DNA of 64,000 nt from Thermococcus argininiproducens (GTDB taxonomy: Archaea > Methanobacteriota_B > Thermococci > Thermococcales > Thermococcaceae). Shown in pieces: positions 42,469 to 51,973 of the stretch (positions are counted from its first letter, which is position 1; every line of letters begins with the position of its first letter). The notes below the pieces were generated by a model that saw nothing but the letters and a program-made list of their open reading frames with translations, had not been told where the DNA came from and searched no databases. The stretch lies in contig NZ_CP080572.1 of the NCBI RefSeq assembly GCF_023746595.1, positions 1,882,249 to 1,946,248 of the forward strand. Reading direction: 5' to 3'. A program made the position numbers and the translations under genes.

Positions 42469-42990
42469 ATGAAACTCTTCGTAACCGGGTTACCGGGAGT
42501 TGGAAAGACTACTCTTGTTTTAAAAGTTGCAAAAGAAATGCAAGGCTTGGGCCTAAAGATTGGAGGGTTCACAACACAAGAAGTAAGAGAGAAAGGTAAG
42601 AGAGTAGGATTTAAGATTAAAGCAATAGACACTGAAGAAGAAGGAATCCTCGCATGGGTTGGAGAAGGATACCCCCGAGTTGGAAAATACGTCGTTAATC
42701 TTGAAGACTTAAATAGAGTCGGAGTATCTGCGATAAGAAGAGCAATAAGTGAAGCAGACCTTATAATCATTGATGAAATAGGTGCTATGGAATATAAAAG
42801 CAAGGATTTCGCTATGATAATCAATGAAGTTCTCAAAAAAGACAAACCTCTCTTGGCAACAGTGCACAGAAGATATACTGAACGCTTTAGAGGGATGGGA
42901 AGACTCTACGTGCTTACCACTGAAAATAGAGAAAAAATTAAAGATGAAGTTGTCAAAGAACTGAAAACATTATTCTCTTTCAAGGACTAA
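42469..42990 (+). CDS. THEP1-family nucleoside-triphosphatase
   Basis: 173 residues. Walker A TGLPGVGKTTLVLKVA at the N terminus, GGFTTQEVREKGKRVGF, Walker B LIIIDEIGAMEY and the family segment LLATVHRR. THEP1 proteins hydrolyse ATP/GTP and other NTPs with low turnover. GGTGA precedes the ATG; TATA at about 42427-42438. It overlaps the convergent GH13 gene by 21 bases. Confidence 0.93.
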   Translation: MKLFVTGLPGVGKTTLVLKVAKEMQGLGLKIGGFTTQEVREKGKRVGFKIKAIDTEEEGILAWVGEGYPRVGKYVVNLEDLNRVGVSAIRRAISEADLIIIDEIGAMEYKSKDFAMIINEVLKKDKPLLATVHRRYTERFRGMGRLYVLTTENREKIKDEVVKELKTLFSFKD

Positions 42991-45183
42991 AGTTATTACT
43001 GGCGGAACTTCTATTTCTCCCTCGAAGATTCCCTCTTCAGTTGGCCAGACGAGTTTCCACTTCCCAGGGGGAAGTACAATTGAAGTTGAAGTTTTTCCAT
43101 TGTTTGCTAAAACTAGAACTTCATTTTCGTGCCCTCTGAAGAACGCTATCACACCATTCTTTGCTGTGTAAAACTTTATTGCACTGCTTGTTAATGCTGG
43201 AATCCTCTTTCTCAGCATCCCTAGTCCTCTATAATGAGTAAGAACTTCTTCGTTCACCTTATCCCACTGAATAGGATATCTATGAGCATCATAGTACTCT
43301 TTTTCACCCAAAATTCCTCTTTCATCACCTTGAAAAGTTATTGGAGCTCCAGGCAAGCTATAAAGCAATGTAGAGAGCATTTTAAGTCTTTCTATTGCTT
43401 CTGGCTTTGGATTTTCCCCAAATCTTCCTCCACCTAGATCGGTTAAGAGTCTTGACGTATCATGGGAACTAATGAGGTTAAAGCCCATAGCTACAACATT
43501 TTCACCATAGCTGGCAAAATATCTTCCAAGCAGTTCAAGAGTTCTTTCCCCATTCCATGTGCCCAATGCATAATTGAGCAAAATATCTCTTCCAAGAGCA
43601 TAGTTCATCAGAGAATCAAACTTATCTCCCTGAACCCACTTAGGTGAAAGCTGCCAGATCTCTCCCACAATATATGCATCAGGATGTTTTTCCTTAACCC
43701 TTTGCCTGAGCTCTGAAAAGAATTCATCTGCATTTATAAGCTCATTTGGAACATCAACTCTGATGCCATCGAACCCAAAATCAAGCCAATAAAGAGCTGC
43801 GCCTATAAGATATTCCTTAACTTCTGGATTCATTGTATTAAGCTTTGGAAGGCTTCCAATGCCCCACCAGCCTATGTAAGCTTTACCATCACCGAGTTTA
43901 AATGGCCATTTTTGAATAAAATACCAGTTCCAGTAAGGACTTTCCTTCCCCCTTGATGCTACATCGAGAAATGCCCAATGCCCAATTCCACTGTGGTTAG
44001 GCACGAAGTCAAAAATAACCCTAATGCCCCGCTTATGAGCCTCTTCAAGGAAAAGTTTAAGCTCTTCTTCCGTTCCAAACTGTGGATCAATGCGATAGTA
44101 ATCATAAATATCATATCCATGCGCACTTCCAGCAAGGAAAATCGGATTGAGATAAATGAAAGTTACTCCAAGCTCCTGAAGATAATCAAGCTTCTCAAGT
44201 ATTCCCCTAATATCTCCACCAAAATACTGATGGCAACAGTGGAGAGGTGTTATTGGGTCACTCCAATTGGAAAGAATTGGCCTATCCTCTATTAGTTCAT
44301 TAAACCAAAATTCGTCTGTTTGCAACGCCAATGCATCATTACTTGGATCTCCATTGTTAAATCTGTCCGGAAAGATCTGATACCCTACTCCTTTACTTAC
44401 CCACTCTACTTGGGGGAAGTCGTTACTGCCATCAAAAGAGAAAAATGCGTCTGTTGAAGTATTCAGTACAAGAAATTCTTCATTATCAGGTGTTGTGAGC
44501 TTGATGTAGTACTCAATCGGCTCAACAAATGGAAGTTCTACCCTCCACATCTCTCCTGAACCCCACCACAGTTGGAGCGACATCTCGTATTCTCCCAAGT
44601 TTGTAACTAGTACTGCTGACTGCACTTGACCTGGTTTAGTTTTAAACCTCACAACTGTTCTATTATCTGCTACACAGAGATAAGCAGGATCCCCAGGATT
44701 ATGTTCTAGGACAAACCCCATGCTACCTTCAACAATCCTTACGGCATTCTTCCCGCCAAATCCATCATCTACGTACTCGTCAGCTTCTGGATCCACTGGA
44801 TTACCATACTTGTCAGAAGACATATCCTTGACCCACTCTCCATTGATGAAAAACTTGTATTCATATCTTCCCGGTTCAAGGCAGACTGTTATGCTCCATG
44901 CTCCATTTTCCTTTTGCATTGGCCATTCCGCCCAGTCATTAAAGCTTCCCCTGAGACTTACCGAGGTTATAGATTCATTCTTCGGTGGCATGTATGTGAA
45001 GGTCACAGGCACTTTGGAAGCTGGACATTGAGAGGTGTCTTTCTCGTTAAGATAAATAGTTGTGTAGTTTCCTTCTGGAAGAACGAGAGTTTCTGTTTTA
45101 ATATTTGTTTGAGTTATGCATCCAGCGAAAGTTACGCTAAGTATTAACAGAATAAAAATCAGGCTAAGATGTCTTTTTTCCAT
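42970..45183 (-). CDS. GH13 lipoprotein: pullulan hydrolase / cyclodextrinase type
   Basis: 737 residues. Lipoprotein signal: ILLILSVTFAGC with a lipobox Cys near residue 22. Residues about 55-150 are a starch-binding beta-sandwich (VSLRGSFNDWAEWPMQ, GRYEYKFFINGEW), a second beta domain follows, and residues about 265-660 are the GH13 barrel with DFVPNHSG, DGIRVDVPNE (nucleophile Asp), VGEIWQ (acid Glu) and SSHDTSR. It resembles Thermococcus type III pullulan hydrolase and archaeal cyclomaltodextrinases. Surface-anchored, it would cut alpha-glucans outside the cell. Promoter carries a TGM site. Confidence 0.9.
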   Translation of the reverse strand: MEKRHLSLIFILLILSVTFAGCITQTNIKTETLVLPEGNYTTIYLNEKDTSQCPASKVPVTFTYMPPKNESITSVSLRGSFNDWAEWPMQKENGAWSITVCLEPGRYEYKFFINGEWVKDMSSDKYGNPVDPEADEYVDDGFGGKNAVRIVEGSMGFVLEHNPGDPAYLCVADNRTVVRFKTKPGQVQSAVLVTNLGEYEMSLQLWWGSGEMWRVELPFVEPIEYYIKLTTPDNEEFLVLNTSTDAFFSFDGSNDFPQVEWVSKGVGYQIFPDRFNNGDPSNDALALQTDEFWFNELIEDRPILSNWSDPITPLHCCHQYFGGDIRGILEKLDYLQELGVTFIYLNPIFLAGSAHGYDIYDYYRIDPQFGTEEELKLFLEEAHKRGIRVIFDFVPNHSGIGHWAFLDVASRGKESPYWNWYFIQKWPFKLGDGKAYIGWWGIGSLPKLNTMNPEVKEYLIGAALYWLDFGFDGIRVDVPNELINADEFFSELRQRVKEKHPDAYIVGEIWQLSPKWVQGDKFDSLMNYALGRDILLNYALGTWNGERTLELLGRYFASYGENVVAMGFNLISSHDTSRLLTDLGGGRFGENPKPEAIERLKMLSTLLYSLPGAPITFQGDERGILGEKEYYDAHRYPIQWDKVNEEVLTHYRGLGMLRKRIPALTSSAIKFYTAKNGVIAFFRGHENEVLVLANNGKTSTSIVLPPGKWKLVWPTEEGIFEGEIEVPPVITLVLERE

Positions 45184-45190
45184 AGCCTAG

Positions 45191-45207
45191 TATCACCCTC
45201 AGTGAAT
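45191..45207. promoter_or_regulatory. Thermococcales glycolytic motif (TrmBL1/Tgr site) at the GH13 promoter
   Basis: TATCAC-CCTCA-GTGAAT fits the TATCAC-N5-GTGATA consensus with changes only in the last bases. It lies between the TATA box (CCTAATATAAG on the minus strand, 45219-45229) and the ATG at 45183, the position at which TrmBL1/Tgr represses sugar-catabolic genes. It also overlaps the ribosome binding site GGGTGAT. Confidence 0.65.
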
Positions 45208-45246
45208 ATTGATGATGTCTTATATTAGGTTTTTGGAAAGCAAACA

Positions 45247-45966
45247 TTAAAATGCAGTGACAAGCCTCAGTCCTTCAACATCTTTTATCCTTGCTTTCAC
45301 ATGGTAAACCTCTTCCAGAGTTTCTGGAATGAGCTCTGATGGGCTGCCCATCCAATGCACTTTCCCATTATTGAGAATTAAAAGATTATCCGCATAATTC
45401 AAGGCAAGATTCAGATCATGCATAACAGCTATAACAATTTTCTCCTCTTTCAGTTCTTTTAAGAGGTTCATTACCTGAAGGGCATGATTAAGGTCCAAAT
45501 GAGATGTGGGTTCATCAAGCAGCATAACTTCGCTTCCTTGTGCCAATGCCCTTGCTATCAAAATTAACTGATATTCTCCACCACTCAACTTTGTTACCAG
45601 TTCATGGCTCCTATCTCCCATCCCAACTCGCTTTAGAGCATCTTCCACACTTCCTCCGGTGGCATAAGTTCCAAGTTCAACAAACTCTTCAACGGTGAAA
45701 GCAAATTCTGGATAGGACGTTTGAGGAACATAAGAGATATAGTAAGCTCGCTCTTTCGGTTTTAAGCTCAAAAGATCTATACCATCCAATTTTGCATAGC
45801 CTTGAGGCTTTAAAATTCCAACCAAACACTTGAGAAGGGTTGATTTTCCAGCCCCATTAGGCCCTACAATGGCCAGAAGTTTTCCCCTTTTAGTTGAGAA
45901 GAAAACATTCTTAAGAACTTCCTTTTCCCCATAGGAAAAAGATACTTTAACTTCAAGCTTAACCAA
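45247..45966 (-). CDS. ABC importer ATPase, iron/cobalamin type (FepC/BtuD-like)
   Basis: 239 residues. Walker A GPNGAGKST, Q-loop SYVPQTSYP, signature KLSGGEYQ, Walker B EVMLLDEPTSHLD and switch His MHDLNLALNYAD. The start is judged to be TTG 45966, 5 bases after GGGGTGAG; GTG 45975 would lie inside that site. It overlaps the permease stop, so both form one transcript. The substrate-binding protein is missing nearby. Confidence 0.92.
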   Translation of the reverse strand: MVKLEVKVSFSYGEKEVLKNVFFSTKRGKLLAIVGPNGAGKSTLLKCLVGILKPQGYAKLDGIDLLSLKPKERAYYISYVPQTSYPEFAFTVEEFVELGTYATGGSVEDALKRVGMGDRSHELVTKLSGGEYQLILIARALAQGSEVMLLDEPTSHLDLNHALQVMNLLKELKEEKIVIAVMHDLNLALNYADNLLILNNGKVHWMGSPSELIPETLEEVYHVKARIKDVEGLRLVTAF

Positions 45967-46957
45967 GGAGCTCACCCCTCTTCTTCTTCATCAAAAGGTA
46001 GATAAAAAAGGGAGCACCAAAAAGGGCAGTTATTATTCCTACTGGCACTTCAGTAGGACTGAGTAAACTTCTCGCAATGAGGTCAGCAAAGACCATTAAG
46101 CTACCTCCAAAAAGCGCAGATGCTGGAAGTAATCTCTTATGGTTAGGCCCAAATACCAATCTCATGGCATGAGGACTTATTAGACCCACGAAACCTATTA
46201 TCCCACTGGTTGCTACAGCAAAAGAAGTGAGAAGCGATATAACCCCTATAATGAGTTTTCGATACAAATTGATATCCAGCCCAATTGAAATACTCTCTTC
46301 TCCCAAAAGAAGCAAATTTAATTCTTTCCAGCTTAGAAACAGGAACAATGTTCCTAAAACCGACGAGAGCATGACCACTCTTACTTCCTTCCACATCGCT
46401 CCATTGAAAGTTCCCATAAGCCAGAAAATAACATTATGGATGCTCTCTCTTCCCACATAAAGAAGATAAGAGGTCAAGGCACTTGTGAAAAACCCAAGTG
46501 CGATTCCAGCTAAAAGCAACGTATCAACTGGGATATGTCCATTTACCTTCGCAATCCTGTAGACCGTGAAAACTGCCAATAGAGCACCGAGCAAAGCAAA
46601 AAAGCTCATATAGTGGGGAAAATAAAGGGCCGCTATTGAAGCCCCTACTGCAGCGCCTCCGCTTATTCCGATAATATATGGATCTGCGAGCGGATTTTTA
46701 AAGAGAGCTTGAGAAGCCGTACCAGCAGATGCCAAGCTTACTCCAACAAAATACGCTAATAAAACCCTTGGCAGTCGTATTTGAAGCACGATATAAGTAT
46801 TGCCTTGAAGTGAATTTGGATCTGAAAATGCAATTTTCAAAGTTTTCAAACTGAATGACGAAAGAATTTCTCCAAAGGGTATCCTAACAGAACCCACAGC
46901 TATTCCCAAGAGTATTAAGACAATAGATGAGAGCAATAGGAGTATTAACTTTTTCAT
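45959..46957 (-). CDS. FecCD-family ABC importer permease
   Basis: 332 residues with about 9-10 membrane helices. Family motifs: RLPRVLLAYFVGVSLASAGTASQALFKNPLADPYIIGISGGA and GIIGFVGLISPHAMRL. It carries siderophores, haem or cobalamin with the ATPase encoded just downstream. The upstream neighbour is tRNA-Glu, so no binding-protein gene precedes it. No strong ribosome binding site before the ATG (GGGAACATG). Confidence 0.92.
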   Translation of the reverse strand: MKKLILLLLSSIVLILLGIAVGSVRIPFGEILSSFSLKTLKIAFSDPNSLQGNTYIVLQIRLPRVLLAYFVGVSLASAGTASQALFKNPLADPYIIGISGGAAVGASIAALYFPHYMSFFALLGALLAVFTVYRIAKVNGHIPVDTLLLAGIALGFFTSALTSYLLYVGRESIHNVIFWLMGTFNGAMWKEVRVVMLSSVLGTLFLFLSWKELNLLLLGEESISIGLDINLYRKLIIGVISLLTSFAVATSGIIGFVGLISPHAMRLVFGPNHKRLLPASALFGGSLMVFADLIARSLLSPTEVPVGIITALFGAPFFIYLLMKKKRGELLG

Positions 46958-47046
46958 GTTCCCACTGGATTATTTATCCAAATCATAGTTTAAAAGCTTA
47001 ACTTATTCTAAAACTAGATGTTTTTGATTACCATACAGAAGGATTT

Positions 47047-47124
47047 TGGTGCCCCGGCCGGGATTTGAACCCGGGGCGCGGGCTCGAAAGGCCCGCATGT
47101 TTGACCGGGCTACACCACCGGGGC
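47047..47124 (-). tRNA. tRNA-Glu (anticodon TTC)
   Basis: Minus-strand cloverleaf: acceptor GCCCCGG / CCGGGGC, anticodon stem CGGGC/GCCCG around loop CTTTCGA (anticodon TTC), T arm CCGGG-TTCAAAT-CCCGG, discriminator A and encoded CCA (47047-47049). A TATA box (AGTTTTTAAATGC on the minus strand) lies near 47149-47161. No intron. Confidence 0.95.
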
Positions 47125-47210
47125 GTCCAATATCCTAACCTCGAGATGCATTTAAAAACTTTTCGCTCAAAACCCTTTTAAGTACTGATTATAGGTATCA
47201 GTGAGGAGAA

Positions 47211-48203
47211 ATGTTAGGGGTAAAAGTTCCAAAAAAAGAGGCAGAAAAAATAAGAAAACATCTTTTAGAGCTTAATGTGCTCAACAATAACTTTAAAATT
47301 AAACATCAAGACGAGTTTGTAATCTTCCCCATAAAGAAGAGAGTAGAAGGGTTTGAAATAATTGAGATTACTTTTGAAAAAGCCATGAAACGACCACACA
47401 GCTACCGAGAAGTTGTGAAGATACCTTCAGAAGTTTATCCCCTCCTCCCATCTTCATTCGATATAATAGGCGACATAGCCATAATAGAGCTTCCTGAAGA
47501 GCTTATACCCTATGGAAAAAACATTGGAGAAGCAATATTAACGGTTCACAAACATATAAAAGCCGTGTTTGCAAAAGGTAGTAAAATTGTAGGAGAATAC
47601 AGAGTTAGAGAACTCATCCATCTTGCCGGAGAGAACAGAACTGAAAGTATACACCGAGAAAATGGAATACGGCTAAAACTCGATGTTGCCAAGGTTTACT
47701 TTTCCCCAAGACTTGCAACAGAGAGAATGAGGATATTCAAAAAGACCCAAGATGGAGAAATAGTTTTTGATATGTTTGCTGGAGTTGGGCCGTACTCGAT
47801 ACTTCTTGCCAAAAAAGCAAAACTCGTTTTTGCATGTGATCTCAACCCATGGGCAATTAAATATCTCGAAGAAAACAAAAAGCTGAACAAAGTTGAAAAC
47901 GTTATCCCCATACTTGGAGATGTGAGGAAAGTTGCAGGCCAGATAAAAGCAGATCGTGTAATAATGAATCTCCCCAAATTTGCCCATCAATTCTTAAAAG
48001 AAGCCATGAACAGTGTCAAAAGCGGTGGAGTTATTCATTATTATGGCTTTTCTCATGAAAAAAACCTCTTTAAAGAACATGAAAAGAAAATAAAAGAGAT
48101 TGCAAAAGAACTTGGAAGAGAAGTCAAAACAATAGATCAAAGAAAGATTAGACCCTATGCACCTTATCAGTTTAACATCGCAATAGATTTTATAGTATTT
48201 TAA
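47211..48203 (+). CDS. tRNA (guanine37-N1)-methyltransferase Trm5
   Basis: 330 residues. N-terminal D1/D2 region with GVKVPKKEAEKIRKHL; SAM-binding FDMFAGVGPYSILLAKKA, ACDLNPWAIKYLEEN and the catalytic/NPPY-like IMNLPKFAHQFL; FSPRLATERMRI is also characteristic. It makes m1G37, which prevents frameshifting; some archaeal paralogues (Taw22) also act in wyosine synthesis. The NLPKFAH form points to the Trm5b type rather than the NPPY-type Taw22. GTGAGGAG precedes the ATG. It overlaps the convergent nucleotidyltransferase gene by 14 bases. Confidence 0.9.
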   Translation: MLGVKVPKKEAEKIRKHLLELNVLNNNFKIKHQDEFVIFPIKKRVEGFEIIEITFEKAMKRPHSYREVVKIPSEVYPLLPSSFDIIGDIAIIELPEELIPYGKNIGEAILTVHKHIKAVFAKGSKIVGEYRVRELIHLAGENRTESIHRENGIRLKLDVAKVYFSPRLATERMRIFKKTQDGEIVFDMFAGVGPYSILLAKKAKLVFACDLNPWAIKYLEENKKLNKVENVIPILGDVRKVAGQIKADRVIMNLPKFAHQFLKEAMNSVKSGGVIHYYGFSHEKNLFKEHEKKIKEIAKELGREVKTIDQRKIRPYAPYQFNIAIDFIVF

Positions 48204-48918
48204 ACCTTTTATTTGAAGCTCTAATAGTTTTTAGCATCTTTTCACATCTTGAAATGATGAATCCTTTCAGAAAAGGGCCACTAAAGGGCATGCTCCTGCC
48301 ATTAATGTACGCCTCATAAATGGAAAGTGCTTCCTTATCCCCAAGACTCTGTAGGATCTTTAATACATCACCTTTCTTTAAGCTCTCCGCACCATTGATT
48401 AAGGCAAGTAGCCTAACTGCTTCACCTGCAGTTATATGAAGCATCTTTAGGTTTTCATTATGTCTCTCTGCTAGTTTGAGAAGTCTTTTTGCTCTCCACT
48501 CAATAAGCTCTTCAAATCTATATTTTGGAAGTAGCTGGGCTATCTCATCCCCATAAACAACTATGTGGTTCTCTAGGAAGTCTTTTTGATAAATTGTTAA
48601 AAATTTAAAGGGTACTCCCTTGTTAAGCGGATCATGTAGATTTCCCAAAAACTCCCACGCAAGGTCAACTTCAACTGGATTTAAGGATTTTATACATTCC
48701 TCTAAAATCGACCTTAGATCAGTCAAAATGTCCTCATTATCCCTGATAACTACAAAAAAATCAACATCACTTACCTCTTTCACAAAATCTCCTCTTACAA
48801 AGGAACCATATATGATTAAGGAATAGATCTCGCCTTTAAGTCTCTTGTCCTTTTCGATTCTACTCCTTATGCAATTGAGTACCTCACTTTTCCTTAAGCT
48901 TTGGTTTGGGATCCGCAA
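48190..48918 (-). CDS. Nucleotidyltransferase-domain protein
   Basis: 242 residues. The pol-beta-like NTase core is [24 protein letters not shown] (GS-x2-RG and DxD), with a third Asp in VEVDLAWEF. The C-terminal 120 residues are helical ([38 protein letters not shown]), unlike a plain minimal NTase. Start TTG 48918 after GTGTGATC; no other in-frame start before the core. It overlaps the DUF192 gene by 35 bases. Role unknown. Confidence 0.82.
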   Translation of the reverse strand: MRIPNQSLRKSEVLNCIRSRIEKDKRLKGEIYSLIIYGSFVRGDFVKEVSDVDFFVVIRDNEDILTDLRSILEECIKSLNPVEVDLAWEFLGNLHDPLNKGVPFKFLTIYQKDFLENHIVVYGDEIAQLLPKYRFEELIEWRAKRLLKLAERHNENLKMLHITAGEAVRLLALINGAESLKKGDVLKILQSLGDKEALSIYEAYINGRSMPFSGPFLKGFIISRCEKMLKTIRASNKRFKIL

Positions 48919-49348
48919 GGCTGATCACACCATTTGAGGTTTTTACGTTTATCTTGTTAAGCGCTCCTACTGGTGAAGGTATGGCTTGCATGTCCTCCTC
49001 AATTTTCCAGTCTATTTCATCTCCTATTTCAGCATTCAATACGTTTATAACCCCCACGGGAGTTTCAATAATGTATTTTGCTCCTTCCTTTGGTACATAC
49101 ACTCTCCAAGGCTTTGCTCGCTTGAGATCTACGACTCTTCTGGAAGAATCAAGAAATATCACATCTATGCTCTGAAGCATGAAGAACATGTGTATAGAGG
49201 CTCTTATCCTGTTCTCAGAAGGTAGAATAAAAAGAAGGGCATGATCAATATTTGGAGTTAGCATTAACCCCTTAAATCGCTTGAAAAATGTATCTGCAAC
49301 TTTTACTCTTCCATTCCATACTTGGTTCTTAGTTTTGTTTATCAGCAT
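48884..49348 (-). CDS. DUF192 protein
   Basis: 154 residues with the DUF192 pattern: [54 protein letters not shown] and [10 protein letters not shown] (usually ELPAG). An extra C-terminal segment of about 40 residues follows. There is no clear signal peptide, unlike many bacterial members. Function of the family is unknown. The last bases overlap the nucleotidyltransferase start. Confidence 0.88.
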   Translation of the reverse strand: MLINKTKNQVWNGRVKVADTFFKRFKGLMLTPNIDHALLFILPSENRIRASIHMFFMLQSIDVIFLDSSRRVVDLKRAKPWRVYVPKEGAKYIIETPVGVINVLNAEIGDEIDWKIEEDMQAIPSPVGALNKINVKTSNGVISLADPKPKLKEK

Positions 49349-49407
49349 ACTAGAAGAAATAGCAGGACATTCATAATAAATCTTGCGGAGAAAGAAAACA
49401 AGGAAAA

Positions 49408-49968
49408 TTAAAGTTCCCCATTAAGAGCTTTTTCCCCGAGCTCAAAACCCTTCTTTAAAGCCCTTAGATTAAGGTGCTCTGTACCCTTAGGAATTGAGTC
49501 AAGCACAGCTTTTTCTATTGCTTCATCACTCACTATGCCAGTTAATTTCACCAAAAACCCGAGAGTAAGAATATTCATTGTCAAACTGAGACCAGTAGTT
49601 TCTTCAGCTATTTCAGTTAAGGGAAGCGCATAAACTTTGAATTTTCTCTCGAGTTCTTCATTTCTGTTTGGAACGAGGTCTTTCTCCACTATGACTATAC
49701 CACCTTCTTTAACAACGGGAAGGTACTTTTCATATGCTTGTTGGGAGAGAAGGAGTGCATACTCTGGATTTAATGCCTTTGGGTAATCTACAGGTTCATC
49801 ACTTATAACCACTTCCGCTCTGCTTGCCCCTCCTCTAGATTCTGGACCGTATGCCTGAGTTTGAACTGCATAAAGACCTTCATATACCGCTGCAGCCCTT
49901 CCAAGAATGACACTCGCCAAGATAACCCCCTGACCACCAAAGCCACCTATGAGAACTTCTTTTCTCAT
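49408..49968 (-). CDS. korG: 2-oxoacid:ferredoxin oxidoreductase gamma subunit, second complex
   Basis: 186 residues. The gamma-domain motif [12 protein letters not shown] at the N terminus, [21 protein letters not shown], and [20 protein letters not shown]. It pairs with the alpha and beta proteins encoded directly upstream (49965-51973). ATG 49968 overlaps the beta stop by four bases. The order korA-korB-korG repeats the block at 51970-54607, but this copy lacks its own ferredoxin subunit gene. Confidence 0.92.
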   Translation of the reverse strand: MRKEVLIGGFGGQGVILASVILGRAAAVYEGLYAVQTQAYGPESRGGASRAEVVISDEPVDYPKALNPEYALLLSQQAYEKYLPVVKEGGIVIVEKDLVPNRNEELERKFKVYALPLTEIAEETTGLSLTMNILTLGFLVKLTGIVSDEAIEKAVLDSIPKGTEHLNLRALKKGFELGEKALNGEL

Positions 49969-50810
49969 TCTTCCCACCCCATCATTTTTCTTGCCCTCTT
50001 TTTGTATGCCTCGTACTCTTCTACCAGACTTGGTCTATCTCTATCAATAAATTCTCCAATTACAACCTTGCCTTCAAGTTCTTCTGGAGTCATGTTCTTT
50101 GCTTTACTGATAGGCACTGTTATTTGTTGGTACCATTTTATCAGCTCTGTACCTGTCTTCAATCTGTTCCTTCGTCCAAAGCTTATCGGACACTGTGAGA
50201 GGAACTCAACCAAAGTAAAGCCTTTTTTCTGAAGGGCTTTCTTTATACTGTTTATACCCTGGATGTAGTTAAAGACACTCCACCTTGCAACATAGTTGGC
50301 TCCAGCAGCTACAGCAAGCTCGGCTATGTCAAATGGGTTCTCAAAGCTTCCATAAGGTGCTGTAGTCCCCCTAAGCCCTTTTGGTGTTGTTGGAGCCACC
50401 TGCCCCCCTGTCATACCGTATGTAAAGTTATTGATTAGAATCACTGTAATATCAAGATTTCTCCTTATAGCGTGAATTAGATGGTTACCACCTATTGCTG
50501 CTGCATCTCCATCCCCCATAAAGGCGATTACCTTAAGCTTGGGGTTGGCCATTTTTATTCCTGTTGCGAAAGCTAATGCTCTCCCATGAGTTGTATGCAA
50601 ACCATCAAAGTTAACATAACCTGGAACTCTTGATGAACATCCTATTCCACTTACCCACACAATCTCATCCTGATTCAATCCAAGATCATCGATAGCCCTA
50701 AGAGTATACTGCAAAACAGCCCCTATACCACAACCAGGACAAAAAATTGTTGGAAGCATATCTTTTCTAAGGTACTTATCCCTAATCTCGTAACTTGACT
50801 TTAGATACAT
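49965..50810 (-). CDS. korB: 2-oxoacid:ferredoxin oxidoreductase beta subunit (TPP-binding), second complex
   Basis: 281 residues. The TPP/Mg motif GDGDAAAIGGNHLIHAIRRN ends in NN (VILINN); cysteines for the 4Fe-4S cluster are in FCPGCGIGA, SGIGCSS and LSQCPISFG. It decarboxylates a 2-oxoacid and passes electrons to ferredoxin with formation of acyl-CoA. GAGGTGAAG precedes ATG 50810. The substrate of this second complex is uncertain. Confidence 0.93.
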   Translation of the reverse strand: MYLKSSYEIRDKYLRKDMLPTIFCPGCGIGAVLQYTLRAIDDLGLNQDEIVWVSGIGCSSRVPGYVNFDGLHTTHGRALAFATGIKMANPKLKVIAFMGDGDAAAIGGNHLIHAIRRNLDITVILINNFTYGMTGGQVAPTTPKGLRGTTAPYGSFENPFDIAELAVAAGANYVARWSVFNYIQGINSIKKALQKKGFTLVEFLSQCPISFGRRNRLKTGTELIKWYQQITVPISKAKNMTPEELEGKVVIGEFIDRDRPSLVEEYEAYKKRARKMMGWEE

Positions 50811-50815
50811 TCTCT

Positions 50816-51973
50816 TCACCTCAAATCATCTTCAATTCTCTCTATTATCTCTTGAGGAGTATGAATTTCGCCACCGATCTTAGGAATCAATTCTACAGGA
50901 GCTTTTCCGTTGGAACCTTCCTTAACCATGTGATAAAGCTGGCCAAGGTTCATTTCTGCTACATAGATCTTCTCAACTTTTTTCGCTATATTTTCTATGA
51001 GATCAAAATCAAACGGCCATAGAACATTTAATTTAAGAAGTCCTGCTTTAACTCCCCTCTTGCGCAATTCCTTAACTGCTCTCATTGCAGATCTCGCAAC
51101 AATTCCAAAGCTCACAATAGCAATTTCAGCATCTTCAAGTTCGTACACATTGTAATCAATTATGTCCTTTTTGTTTTTCTCTATTTTCTCAACTATGCGC
51201 TTTATTAACTTCTCATGAATCTCACTTTCCACCGTCTTGGGCCTTCCTCTCTCATCATGCGTTAGTCCAGTGACATATGTTCGGTGTCCCTTCCCAAAAA
51301 TCGGCATTGGGGGAACTAAGTCTCCATGAATATCTCCAAAAGGATACTTAGACTCTTCTTCATTAGCTGGAAGCTTCCTATAAATAAGTTCAAGCTCATC
51401 AGGAGTTGGAGCATAAACCCTCTCCCTCATATGTCCAACTTCGGCATCAGTTAAGAGTATCACTGGTGTTCTGTATTTTTCAGCTAAATTGAACGCTTTT
51501 ATTGTCATGTCAAATGCTTCTTGAACTGTTGCAGGAGTTAACACTATTACACTGTGATCCCCATGAGTTCCCCATATTGCTTGCATAATATCCCCTTGAG
51601 CGGCAAGTGTGGGTTGTCCTGTTGATGGGCCGCTTCTTTGGACATTTACTAAAACCAAGGGAGTCTCAGTCATTATAGCATAACCCAGATTTTCCATCAT
51701 TAAACTGAACCCAGGACCAGAGGTAGCGGTCATTGATTTCGCACCAGCCCAAGAGGCCCCTATAACCGCCGCTATACTCGCTATCTCATCCTCCATCTGA
51801 ATACTAACTCCATCAACAAGTGGCATATAAAGTGACATGGCTTCAAAAATTTCACTAGCTGGCGTTATCGGATAACCAGCAAAAAATCTACAACCCGCTA
51901 GAATTGCCGCTCTTGATATTGCTTCATCACCTTGGATAAAGTCTGCAGCACCTACTGGAAATGGATATCTCAT
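50816..51973 (-). CDS. korA: 2-oxoacid:ferredoxin oxidoreductase alpha subunit, second complex
   Basis: 385 residues. GDEAISRAAILAGCRFFAGYPITPASEI (the YPITPxSE motif binds substrate), MEDEIASIAAVIGASWAGAK, SGPGFSLMMENLGYA, and a C-terminal domain with LLKLNVLWPFDFDLI. It is closely related to the alpha subunit at 53390-54607, with an identical RKLPANEEESKYPFGD stretch. GGAGGG precedes the ATG. Confidence 0.93.
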   Translation of the reverse strand: MRYPFPVGAADFIQGDEAISRAAILAGCRFFAGYPITPASEIFEAMSLYMPLVDGVSIQMEDEIASIAAVIGASWAGAKSMTATSGPGFSLMMENLGYAIMTETPLVLVNVQRSGPSTGQPTLAAQGDIMQAIWGTHGDHSVIVLTPATVQEAFDMTIKAFNLAEKYRTPVILLTDAEVGHMRERVYAPTPDELELIYRKLPANEEESKYPFGDIHGDLVPPMPIFGKGHRTYVTGLTHDERGRPKTVESEIHEKLIKRIVEKIEKNKKDIIDYNVYELEDAEIAIVSFGIVARSAMRAVKELRKRGVKAGLLKLNVLWPFDFDLIENIAKKVEKIYVAEMNLGQLYHMVKEGSNGKAPVELIPKIGGEIHTPQEIIERIEDDLR

